A DNA stretch of 16,126 nt, taken from Chloroflexota bacterium. GTDB taxonomy: Bacteria; Cyanobacteriota; Vampirovibrionia; Obscuribacterales; Obscuribacteraceae. Position numbers and translations under genes: made by a program. Below the pieces are notes generated by a model. It was not told where the DNA came from and did not search any database. It saw only the letters and a list, made by a program, of their open reading frames with translations. The stretch lies in contig SBAT01000243.1 in NCBI GenBank assembly GCA_005240105.1, positions 1 through 16,126 of the forward strand, read 5' to 3'. Positions 6,498-13,754 of this stretch are shown in pieces; position 1 is the first letter of the stretch; each line of letters begins with the position of its first letter.

Positions 6498-7480
6498 TTC
6501 CGGCTATTCTTCCCTATGATGTGAGCGATAGCGCCAATCACCGCACCGAGCAAGATTGCTATAGGCACGCCGATAGCCAAGGCAATAAGGGCTTTCTTAA
6601 CGCCATGAAGTTCGTGGTCCAACCCCTTAACTTCAAGCTGAAGTTCATCAACCTGTTGAGACAATTTTGTTACTGGATTGGCAAGCGTGACAACGCCACT
6701 ATTGAGTGTCAATACGTTTTTATGCAACTGATTTACGCCATCATGCAGACCTTTGACATTAACTTGCAACCTATCAATCGGCTGAGCCACAATTGCTGCT
6801 TTATTGGACAAATTATTTAGTGGCGGACCAAGACCCGCTGTTGAACCTTTTACACCAAGAAGCGATTCTTGCAGCGCTTGCAATTGGTTATCTACGCCTG
6901 CCATTGGCACGACAAGACTTTTAATATGATCATCGAGACTGGCAATTGGAGCGCGCAACTCACTAATTGGCTGTTGCAACTTATCAACGTGTTCTTGCAG
7001 TCCAATAATCGGTTGCTGTAGTCCCTTCAAATCGCCTTCCAGGCGCGACATGTCGGCGGCCATTTGCGACAAAGGACCATGAAGCGCTTTAATTGGATCT
7101 TTAAGCTCCATGAGTGGGACTTTCAGACGCTCGACTGGTTTATAGAATGTTGCCAATAGACTATTGCGCTTCTTCGGTTCGGCACTAGTTTCTTTAGCAT
7201 CTAGTGAGTCGTTCAAACCGATATTTTCATCGCTTGGTCTTGGTTCGCTTTCCAATTGGGCAATTTTTCGTTTGCGCCAAAGCAAAAGCCGCTTCTTGTT
7301 TTTTTGCGCTTTTGGTTGAACAACGGCAACAGATACGGGCTTACTAACATTGGTCGTTTCTTCAGCGTACGCGTATTCTGAATACATGCCGATACTGCCG
7401 GCAGCAATTGCTAAAGCAGCTGTCAAAGCAAAACTTCTTGATATCCAAACTGGTAGCGCAGGAGTCGAATTACTTATCAT
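6494..7480 (-). CDS. Membrane-anchored protein with a proline-bearing heptad array, 328 aa
   Basis: I do not recognise a named family. Order of parts: signal peptide or N-terminal anchor, residues 14-39 (likely cleavage after AYA39); a lysine/arginine-rich stretch 57-72; a polar linker to about 108; an array of about 27 consecutive seven-residue units without insertion or deletion, residues 109-297; and a C-terminal hydrophobic helix 298-323 ending in a short basic tail KNSRK. Each unit has the form h-x-x-L-x-x-(P/x), with aliphatic residues at positions 1 and 4 and proline at position 7 in 11 units. This predicts a rod outside the cytoplasm anchored at its C-terminal end. ATG 7480 follows GGAGG about 10 bases upstream. 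It is the first gene of the minus block, divergent from the oxoprolinase gene, and overlaps the next gene by GTGA. Function unknown; an envelope spacer or tether is a guess. Confidence 0.82.
   Translation of the reverse strand: MISNSTPALPVWISRSFALTAALAIAAGSIGMYSEYAYAEETTNVSKPVSVAVVQPKAQKNKKRLLLWRKRKIAQLESEPRPSDENIGLNDSLDAKETSAEPKKRNSLLATFYKPVERLKVPLMELKDPIKALHGPLSQMAADMSRLEGDLKGLQQPIIGLQEHVDKLQQPISELRAPIASLDDHIKSLVVPMAGVDNQLQALQESLLGVKGSTAGLGPPLNNLSNKAAIVAQPIDRLQVNVKGLHDGVNQLHKNVLTLNSGVVTLANPVTKLSQQVDELQLEVKGLDHELHGVKKALIALAIGVPIAILLGAVIGAIAHIIGKNSRK
6590..7156 (-). repeat. Coding region of about 27 tandem heptads
   Basis: This DNA encodes residues 109-297 of the membrane-anchored protein. 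Units include VERLKVP, LMELKDP, IKALHGP, ISELRAP and VTKLSQQ, all in one register. The repeat is at the protein level only: codons and the variable positions differ freely, so it is an old, selected pattern and not recent DNA duplication. Prolines cluster at unit position 7 in the first half of the array and thin out toward the membrane helix. Confidence 0.85.
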
Positions 7481-7559
7481 GCACCCTTTGCCTCCAGTGA
7501 CCTATCATGTACAAGTCAACAGTCTATATACTTAGAAACCTTATTGGTAGTTCATTTTG
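7481..7559. promoter_or_regulatory. Divergent intergenic region between the heptad-protein and oxoprolinase genes
   Basis: These 79 bp separate two divergent starts and must hold both 5' leaders. On the plus strand TATACT (7527-7532) is a good -10 candidate 27 bp before ATG 7560, but no good -35 lies 16-18 bp upstream. On the minus strand a GGAGG precedes ATG 7480, and TTGACT (7519-7514) resembles a -35 without a matching -10. The oxoprolinase ATG has only a weak Shine-Dalgarno. Promoter positions remain uncertain. Confidence 0.3.
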
Positions 7560-10500
7560 ATGTCAGGCGGCTGGCAATTCTTTGTTGATCGTGGTGGCAC
7601 ATTCACCGATGTCGTTGCGCTGGCGCCTGACGGCACTGTGCACGTTCGCAAATTGCTCAGTGACAATCCGGAACATTACAAAGACGCAACAGTAAAGGGT
7701 ATTGAGGACTTGCTCGGGCAAGATTGCCTGGACATGGTCAAGGTCGGCACGACTATTGCCACCAATGCTTTACTTGAACGGAACGGTGAAGCGACTGTGT
7801 TAGTCACAACAAAAGGCTTCGGCGATGCTCTACGCATTGGTTATCAGAACCGACCAAATATCTTCGCTCGGCATATCGTCTTGCCGGATGTCCTTTACGA
7901 CCGTGTAATTGAAGTAGATGAGCGCATCAATGCGTCCGGACTGGTCACGACCAAACTGGACATTGAGAGCGCACGTCGGCAATTGGAGATAGCCTATGCT
8001 GACGGCATTCGTTCATGCGCCATCGTTCTCATGCACGGCTATCGCTTCCCAGCACATGAAAATCTGCTGTCCGAGGTTGCTCACCAAATTGGGTTTTCCA
8101 ATGTGTCCGTTTCCAACGAAGTTAGTCCGTTGGCAAAACTGGTATCGCGCGGCAACACTACGGTAGCTGATGCCTATTTATCGCCTGTGCTCAGACGTTA
8201 CGTAGATGAGTTGGCTGCCGGTTTGCCCGACACAAAGTTGCTGTTCATGCAATCAAATGGCGGACTGGTTGAAGGAAAACATTTTCGCGGCAAGGACAGC
8301 CTCCTTTCAGGGCCGGCAGGAGGGATTGTTGGAGCAGTTAAAACAAGCAGACAGTCCGGTTTCAGCAAGATCATCGCCTTCGACATGGGCGGTACTTCCA
8401 CTGATGTATCCCACTATGATGGTTCTCTTGAGCGCAGCCAAGAAACGGAAATTGCCGGAATAAGAATCCGAGTACCAATGTTGTCTATCCATACGGTGGC
8501 AGCCGGCGGTGGATCTATTCTAACTTTTGACGGACAACGCTATCGCGTTGGTCCTGAGTCGGCCGGAGCACACCCAGGCCCGGCGTGTTATCGAAACGGT
8601 GGACCATTGACTGTCACAGATTGCAATGTTGCGCTGGGCAAGATACAAGTGGAATTTTTTCCACACATATTTGGCAACGGCAATCAGCCAATAGACACGG
8701 CAATCGTTAGGTCTAAATTTCAAGATATGTACGCCGGCCCCATCGAACAGGTCGCCGAGGGATTTCTGTCCATCGCTATTCAAAAAATGGCCAACGCGAT
8801 CAAGAAAATATCCATCGAGCGGGGTCACGATGTAAGTGACTACGCACTGTGCTGCTTCGGCGGCGCAGGCGGCCAACACGCTTGTCTAATAGCCGAATCA
8901 CTGGGCATCAAAACGATATTTATTCACAGCTATGCTGGAGTTTTGTCAGCATACGGCATTGGACTTGCGGATTTGACCGTCATCCGTATGCAAACCGTCG
9001 AGTCTACCCTCTGCAATGAAACGGTGGAGATTCTCAAAGACTTGTTTGGGAATCTGAGCAACCTAGCCAAAGAAGATCTGCTCTCCGAATCCATTCCAAT
9101 TGACCAAGTGCAAATAAAGCAATCTGTCTATATTCGCTATCAAGGTTCAGATAGTTCTCTCGATGTGGACTTTGCAGACTTAGAACCAATGACCCAGGCA
9201 TTCACGGAAAAGCATCAACAACTCTTTGGTTTCGCCAGCAAGGGGAAAGAGATGATTGTTGAATCAATAGCCGTTGAGGCTATAGGTGTTCTCAAAGAAC
9301 CGAAACCAAGCAAATGCTCTTTTCCAACCGTTGAAGCTGTCCCGATTACTCGAATCAACTTCTTTTCCGGCGGCAAATGGCATGAGGCTCCTGTTTACCA
9401 ACGACATGCTCTTGCACCAGATCAAGTAATCAACGGACCGGCCATGATCACCGAAGACACAGGCACCAATATCGTAGAACCCAATTGGCAGGCCAAGACA
9501 ACACACGAAGGACACCTAATTCTGACAATGTCTTCCTCCGACCCCTCCATTTGTCATTCCGAGGCGTTAGCGGAGGAATCTCACCCCCTTACCCCCGACC
9601 CAGTAAAACTCGAACTCTTCAACAACCTCTTCATGTCCATCGCCGAAAACATGGGCGTCACTCTTCAAAGCACCAGCCACTCTGTAAATATCAAAGAGCG
9701 ACTGGACTTTTCATGCGCTCTATTTGACGGGCACGGCAACTTAATTGCTAATGCGCCGCACATCCCTGTTCATTTAGGCTCAATGGGTGACAGTATTCGC
9801 AGTGTTATCGCGGCAACCAAAGGCAAGCTCAAGCCAGGTGATATCTATGCACTAAACAACCCCTATAACGGCGGCACGCACTTACCGGATATTACAGTCG
9901 TCACACCCGTGTTTCCTCCTCAATGCACAGAGCCTGTTTTCTACGTGGCCTCTCGCGCACATCATGCCGATATAGGCGGTATCACGCCGGGTTCTATGCC
10001 ACCGATGAGTCGTTCAATTGACGAAGAAGGCATTTTGATAGACAACTTTCTTCTTGTAAGTGGCGGCACTTTCCAAGAAAAGGGTTTTCGCCAACTTCTA
10101 GCATCAGGACCATATCCAGCCCGCAACCCATCCCAAAACATTGCCGATATCCAAGCACAAATTGCAGCCAATGAAAAAGGACTGAAGGAGTTATTGCAAC
10201 TTTTACAAAGATATGGACTGCAGACCGTTGAAGGCTATATGCAATTTGTGCAAAATAATGCCGAAGAATCAGTTCGGCGAGCAATCAGCAAATTACAAGA
10301 TGGAAGCTTCGCGAGTCATCTGGACGATGGCAGTCAGATATCAGTCAAAATCACCATTGATAAAGCATCCAGAAATGCTCTAATTGATTTCACCGGCACA
10401 TCACCTCAACAACACTCTAATTTCAATGCGCCGGCTGCCATTACTAAAGCAGCCGTCTTATATGTTTTCCGCACACTTGTCGACGATGACATTCCCTTAA

Positions 10501-11117
10501 ACGAAGGTTGTCTCAAGCCACTGACGTTGATTATTCCGAAAGGGTCTCTACTTAGCCCCAAACATCCAGCGGCCATTGTTGCCGGCAACGTAGAAACTTC
10601 ACAGGCTATAGTCGATACTCTTTACGCCGCGATGGGCATACTGGCTGCATCGCAAGGCACAATGAACAATTTCACTTTCGGAAATGAGCATTACCAGTAT
10701 TACGAAACCATCTGCGGCGGCTCTGGTGCCGGACCTAATTTCAATGGCACGGATGCAGTACACACGCATATGACCAACTCGCGCCTTACTGATCCGGAGA
10801 TCCTGGAAAACCGCTTCCCCATTACTGTAGACCAATTTTGTATTCGCCAGGGCAGCGGCGGCCAAGGAAAATTTCACGGCGGCAACGGCGTCATTCGCCG
10901 TATTCGCTTCCACCAAGAAATGTCCGCCTCCATCCTATCCAACAGGCGCAAGATATCGCCTTTCGGCATCCAGGGAGGCAAACCAGCAAGCTCAGGACAC
11001 AACTTTATAGAGCGTACGCACGGAACAAAGGAAGAACTTGCCGGAACCGCTTCCACTACGGTGAAACCCGGTGACGTCTTTGTTATCGAAACTCCCGGCG
11101 GCGGCGGGTTCGGTTAA
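7560..11117 (+). CDS. 5-oxoprolinase / hydantoinase family protein, HyuA-HyuB fusion
   Basis: Single-chain ATP-dependent amidohydrolase of 1185 residues, probably the cytosolic 5-oxoprolinase that opens 5-oxo-L-proline to L-glutamate with ATP cleavage. N-terminal half (HyuA): DRGGTFTDV at 10-18, a second nucleotide-binding motif DMGGTSTDV from 275, HTVAAGGGS 311-319, then VGPESAGAHPGPACY and CFGGAGGQHACLIAESLG, which are oxoprolinase-like. C-terminal half (HyuB) starts near Pro681 and contains NNPYNGGTHLPDITV, AHHADIGG, PGSMPPMS and the typical glycine-rich end TPGGGGFG. The length fits fused oxoprolinases (about 1200-1290) rather than split hydantoinase subunits. ATG 7560 is preferred to the adjoining TTG at 7557. 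The linker between the halves (665-675) contains an in-frame palindromic repeat, described separately. Hydantoinase or another cyclic amide substrate cannot be excluded. A small conserved protein gene follows after 81 bp. Confidence 0.93.
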   Translation: MSGGWQFFVDRGGTFTDVVALAPDGTVHVRKLLSDNPEHYKDATVKGIEDLLGQDCLDMVKVGTTIATNALLERNGEATVLVTTKGFGDALRIGYQNRPNIFARHIVLPDVLYDRVIEVDERINASGLVTTKLDIESARRQLEIAYADGIRSCAIVLMHGYRFPAHENLLSEVAHQIGFSNVSVSNEVSPLAKLVSRGNTTVADAYLSPVLRRYVDELAAGLPDTKLLFMQSNGGLVEGKHFRGKDSLLSGPAGGIVGAVKTSRQSGFSKIIAFDMGGTSTDVSHYDGSLERSQETEIAGIRIRVPMLSIHTVAAGGGSILTFDGQRYRVGPESAGAHPGPACYRNGGPLTVTDCNVALGKIQVEFFPHIFGNGNQPIDTAIVRSKFQDMYAGPIEQVAEGFLSIAIQKMANAIKKISIERGHDVSDYALCCFGGAGGQHACLIAESLGIKTIFIHSYAGVLSAYGIGLADLTVIRMQTVESTLCNETVEILKDLFGNLSNLAKEDLLSESIPIDQVQIKQSVYIRYQGSDSSLDVDFADLEPMTQAFTEKHQQLFGFASKGKEMIVESIAVEAIGVLKEPKPSKCSFPTVEAVPITRINFFSGGKWHEAPVYQRHALAPDQVINGPAMITEDTGTNIVEPNWQAKTTHEGHLILTMSSSDPSICHSEALAEESHPLTPDPVKLELFNNLFMSIAENMGVTLQSTSHSVNIKERLDFSCALFDGHGNLIANAPHIPVHLGSMGDSIRSVIAATKGKLKPGDIYALNNPYNGGTHLPDITVVTPVFPPQCTEPVFYVASRAHHADIGGITPGSMPPMSRSIDEEGILIDNFLLVSGGTFQEKGFRQLLASGPYPARNPSQNIADIQAQIAANEKGLKELLQLLQRYGLQTVEGYMQFVQNNAEESVRRAISKLQDGSFASHLDDGSQISVKITIDKASRNALIDFTGTSPQQHSNFNAPAAITKAAVLYVFRTLVDDDIPLNEGCLKPLTLIIPKGSLLSPKHPAAIVAGNVETSQAIVDTLYAAMGILAASQGTMNNFTFGNEHYQYYETICGGSGAGPNFNGTDAVHTHMTNSRLTDPEILENRFPITVDQFCIRQGSGGQGKFHGGNGVIRRIRFHQEMSASILSNRRKISPFGIQGGKPASSGHNFIERTHGTKEELAGTASTTVKPGDVFVIETPGGGGFG
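9549..9587 (+). repeat. Imperfect palindromic repeat of the CHSE type inside a coding sequence
   Basis: The stretch contains ATTCC (9556-9560) and GGAAT (9575-9579) as outer arms and GC-GTTA-GC at the centre, with mismatched bases between them. It reads in frame as Cys-His-Ser-Glu-Ala-Leu-Ala-Glu-Glu-Ser-His (665-675). The DNA pattern TGTCATTCCGAG...GAGGAATCTC is one I know as a dispersed intergenic palindromic repeat in many bacteria. Here it lies exactly in the linker between the HyuA and HyuB halves. I saw no second copy in this window, so its dispersed nature in this genome is inferred. Confidence 0.6.
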
Positions 11118-11198
11118 CAATTCATTGCTTTTTAATCAAGCCGGAGGATGCCTTGGGTATAACGACCAAGGACTTGTATCCACTACGGGGTTAAATAT

Positions 11199-11735
11199 AT
11201 GACGTTGATAGCTCAGCGCGAAGCGATGTCCGATGGTTGGTTTAGAGCCGGGCAGGATCCGGACGACTATGAAATAGGCATAGACACCCGGACTTTCCAC
11301 AGTGGCGAACAAAGTGGTTACATTAAGCACAAAGCTTCCCAACCACGCTCATTTGCCACTTTAATGCAGATGTTCAAAGCGACAACTTTCCACGGACAGC
11401 GGATTCGCCTGACTGCCTTTGCTAAATCCGAGGGCATTGAAGATTGGGCTGGTTTATGGATGCGCGTAGATGGTCCACATCGCACAACATATCAGTTCGA
11501 CAACATGAAAGACAGACCGATTAAAGGTACTACCGACTGGGAAGAGTACGAGATCGTACTGGATGTTCCAGATGACTCATTAAACATCGCCTTTGGCGTT
11601 CTTTTATCCGGCAAAGGGCAAATATGGGTAGATGATTTCAAGTTCAACACAGTGAGCACATCTACACCCACTACCGATCCAGGACGACACGAAAAGCCTC
11701 TCAGAAACGAACCAATAAATCTATCGTTCGAATAA
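11199..11735 (+). CDS. Conserved beta-rich protein of unknown function, 178 aa
   Basis: Soluble protein without signal peptide or membrane helix. The core WFRAGQDPDDYEIGID ... LMQMFKA ... WAGLWMRVDGP ... FDNMKDRPIKGTTDWEEY ... VLDVPDD ... IAFGVLLSGKGQIWVDDF is a pattern I have seen in small stand-alone bacterial proteins, some linked to AraC-type regulators. Alternating strands and the closing GQIWVDDFKF strand resemble carbohydrate-binding-module beta-sandwiches such as CIA30-like domains. No catalytic residues can be named. The last about 25 residues (PTTDPGRHEKPLRNEP) are probably disordered. ATG 11199 follows a GGGG-containing site 8 bases upstream; an internal ATG at 11226 has no such site. 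The gene lies 81 bp after the oxoprolinase gene on the same strand and converges with the next gene with only 9 bp between stops. A ligand-binding role is inference. Confidence 0.75.
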   Translation: MTLIAQREAMSDGWFRAGQDPDDYEIGIDTRTFHSGEQSGYIKHKASQPRSFATLMQMFKATTFHGQRIRLTAFAKSEGIEDWAGLWMRVDGPHRTTYQFDNMKDRPIKGTTDWEEYEIVLDVPDDSLNIAFGVLLSGKGQIWVDDFKFNTVSTSTPTTDPGRHEKPLRNEPINLSFE

Positions 11736-11744
11736 CCTTCCGTT

Positions 11745-13580
11745 CTATTTCCTGATTAACTCAGAGGAAATTTGCTCTACTTTGTAGCCACGTCTAAGTA
11801 AGGCATTTACGGTTGTCACATCTTTGTATTTAGCGGTTGAACCAAAATGCTTTAGACTGACAGCTAGACTCATAATCATGTCTTTCTGATCGTTGGCAGC
11901 CAATTGTTTGAGCAGACTATTTCCAGTCGTTACCAGCTCATTACGCATCAACTGCTCTCCGTTTATGCCAACCGTATTAGCGCATTTTATAAGTTCTCGC
12001 GCATCATCGATGCTGGACTGTCGGCTTGGTTGAGCAGCCAATTTGGACAACATTCTATGCGCCTTGGTGGCATCTAAAACAATTCCACGGGAAACCAATG
12101 AATCGACAGCAGACATCATTGGCTTGCTGAATAACTCATATGGAAAATTTCCGGCTTCGAAATCATTTGCTCTATTCGTTATGAGCTTGACTTGATCAGT
12201 TGAAAGATTCTTGGCCAATTCACCCAACCTAGCAATTCTTACATTAGCTGCAAGATTGGTGTTTTCAGGATGTCCTTCCAAATAATACGAAATTGCCCTG
12301 ACGGCCTTATGTTTATCGCCATTGGCCATCTTCTGAATAAAGTCGTTCTTAGCGGCAGCCAAGTTGCAGTCACTCGGGCGAATGCCCAATTGCGCCAAAT
12401 TCTCACTGGCAATACGATGCGCGCAAGCATCGGCCGAATCAGAAATTGGTATGTTCACCACTGATGATTTTGCTTCTACTCGCCTTTTGGCAGACCATTC
12501 ACCATATACATTTTTGAGATGGTTTGTATAGTCATTGCCGGGTTGTCTTCGAAAATATGCGTGGCTGCCTTCGATGGCATATTTTTGTGCGCCTTGCAAC
12601 TTTCGCACTTGTCCAACCTGGGATTCTGAAAATGCCTTGCCTTCGGCAAGAGCAAGTTCCATGTCTCCAAATTCCGCCGCCCCGTAGGAAGCTTTTTCAG
12701 CGCCTTTTAATGCTACTTCTAAAGCTGATTTATCATTAGAAGAAATTTTGTTAGCCAATGAACCTACAACAATTTGATTTTCAATTTCGTCAACTGTCGT
12801 ACCCTTCTTAATAAAGATATTGGAGATTCTATTGTCTTTGTCAAACAGATATGGCTTGCAAGTCTCGTTAGAGCGCGAGACATGAATGCCACCATGATTT
12901 ATCTCGTTGACGAAGCTACTTAAATCACTTTTGAACGAGGTTTCAGCGCCCTTGGACAGGCTAGTGATCTTGCCCGCTTTCGACAATTTGTCACCGGGTT
13001 TGCCATAGAGATACTCTGCCGCGGCTGGCAGTGTCTTGCGCATGATCCCTTTACCAAAGATCATCGCCCCGCCCATTCCAGCGGCACCGGTTAACCCTGT
13101 AAATCCGACTTCGAAACCTTGCTTGCCTAATTCTCTTTCGGCCACTTTTTTTTGCTTGTTAAATGTGTTCCAATCGCCATGCTTATAGACAGCATCAAGT
13201 GCTTGTCCTAATTCTTTGTTGCTACTGTACTTATCCCAAGTGATCTTGCCATAGAGTAAACCGGCGACTGTTCCTATGCCGCCCATAGCCAGTTTCAGCA
13301 TCTCTCGTTTGCTACCCAAAATGCAGCCCGCAAGAACTCCAGTACCAGCGGATAAACCTGCTTGCAAACCCAGGTCCTTAATAGTTTCTACTTTCCCGGC
13401 TTTTACTTCTTCCAGTTTTTTGCCGGCCTCGGTAATGCCACCGGCAGCCATACCTTCGCCAATCAAGAGCGCTTGCCAGCCAAGACCGATTACTCCATTG
13501 AGCAAAGTCTCACTTGCATCGACATGCTTTGGCTTATGATCGGCGTGAATTTTGTCACTACCTGAATTTCTGTCAGCCAT
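11745..13580 (-). CDS. Large glycine-rich protein of unknown function, 611 aa
   Basis: I do not recognise this family. Residues 1-24 are polar and charged. Four glycine/alanine-rich hydrophobic segments follow at about 28-49, 70-89, 95-112 and 155-178 (GLTGAAGMGGAM), with glycines spaced like glycine-zipper helices; they could insert in or pack on a membrane, although no Sec signal is present. The rest (about 200-611) is mostly helical and charged, with an aromatic stretch (SHAYFRRQPGNDY) near 345 and a C-terminal helical array rich in Ala and Leu. ATG 13580 is chosen because a GAGAG site lies upstream and the predicted promoter at 13608-13636 leaves almost no leader for the GTG at 13592, which would add four residues. 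It is 174 bp downstream of purH with its own promoter. A pore-forming, adhesin-like or effector role are all possible; none is supported by a recognised domain. Confidence 0.75.
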   Translation of the reverse strand: MADRNSGSDKIHADHKPKHVDASETLLNGVIGLGWQALLIGEGMAAGGITEAGKKLEEVKAGKVETIKDLGLQAGLSAGTGVLAGCILGSKREMLKLAMGGIGTVAGLLYGKITWDKYSSNKELGQALDAVYKHGDWNTFNKQKKVAERELGKQGFEVGFTGLTGAAGMGGAMIFGKGIMRKTLPAAAEYLYGKPGDKLSKAGKITSLSKGAETSFKSDLSSFVNEINHGGIHVSRSNETCKPYLFDKDNRISNIFIKKGTTVDEIENQIVVGSLANKISSNDKSALEVALKGAEKASYGAAEFGDMELALAEGKAFSESQVGQVRKLQGAQKYAIEGSHAYFRRQPGNDYTNHLKNVYGEWSAKRRVEAKSSVVNIPISDSADACAHRIASENLAQLGIRPSDCNLAAAKNDFIQKMANGDKHKAVRAISYYLEGHPENTNLAANVRIARLGELAKNLSTDQVKLITNRANDFEAGNFPYELFSKPMMSAVDSLVSRGIVLDATKAHRMLSKLAAQPSRQSSIDDARELIKCANTVGINGEQLMRNELVTTGNSLLKQLAANDQKDMIMSLAVSLKHFGSTAKYKDVTTVNALLRRGYKVEQISSELIRK

Positions 13581-13607
13581 CTGTACTCTCACTTAGGGGT
13601 AGCGTGG

Positions 13608-13636
13608 ATCATAAGCGTGCACGCACACGTAGTCAG
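13608..13636 (-). promoter_or_regulatory. Predicted sigma70-type promoter of the 611-aa protein gene
   Basis: On the minus strand CTGACT (13636-13631, 4 of 6 matches to TTGACA) and TATGAT (13613-13608, 5 of 6 matches to TATAAT) are separated by exactly 17 bp. Transcription would start near 13601, giving a leader of about 20 bases before ATG 13580. This fits independent expression after the purine genes. The call rests on sequence match and position only. Confidence 0.45.
13615..13624. promoter_or_regulatory. Perfect 10-bp palindrome in the promoter spacer, possible operator
   Basis: GCGTGCACGC is its own reverse complement and lies between the -35 and -10 boxes of the predicted promoter, one base upstream of the -10. 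A dimeric repressor bound there would block RNA polymerase. There is one copy only and no regulator gene next to it, so the operator role is inference. Confidence 0.3.
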
Positions 13637-13754
13637 TGGGGAAATTCCCATGGACCAAGATATAGCCCGCTAAGTGCCACAGTGCCCAAAAGCCTTGCTG
13701 AGATTGGTTTTTGGCGCTTTTTATTAGTACTTAATCGGAGATTATTAAGCGCGA

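Noticed and set aside
8206..8879. Overlapping open frames on both strands within the oxoprolinase HyuA half
   Set aside because: The oxoprolinase frame contains the full set of family motifs across this region; the others are by-products of its base composition.
11151..11171. Inverted repeat CCTTGG/CCAAGG after the oxoprolinase gene
   Set aside because: It is only 6 bp with a 9-base loop and no following T-run, so it is weak as a terminator; it may be chance.
13730..13749. Hairpin CTTAAT/ATTAAG just after purH
   Set aside because: The stem is A/T-rich and no T-run follows on the minus strand, so it is not convincing as an intrinsic terminator.
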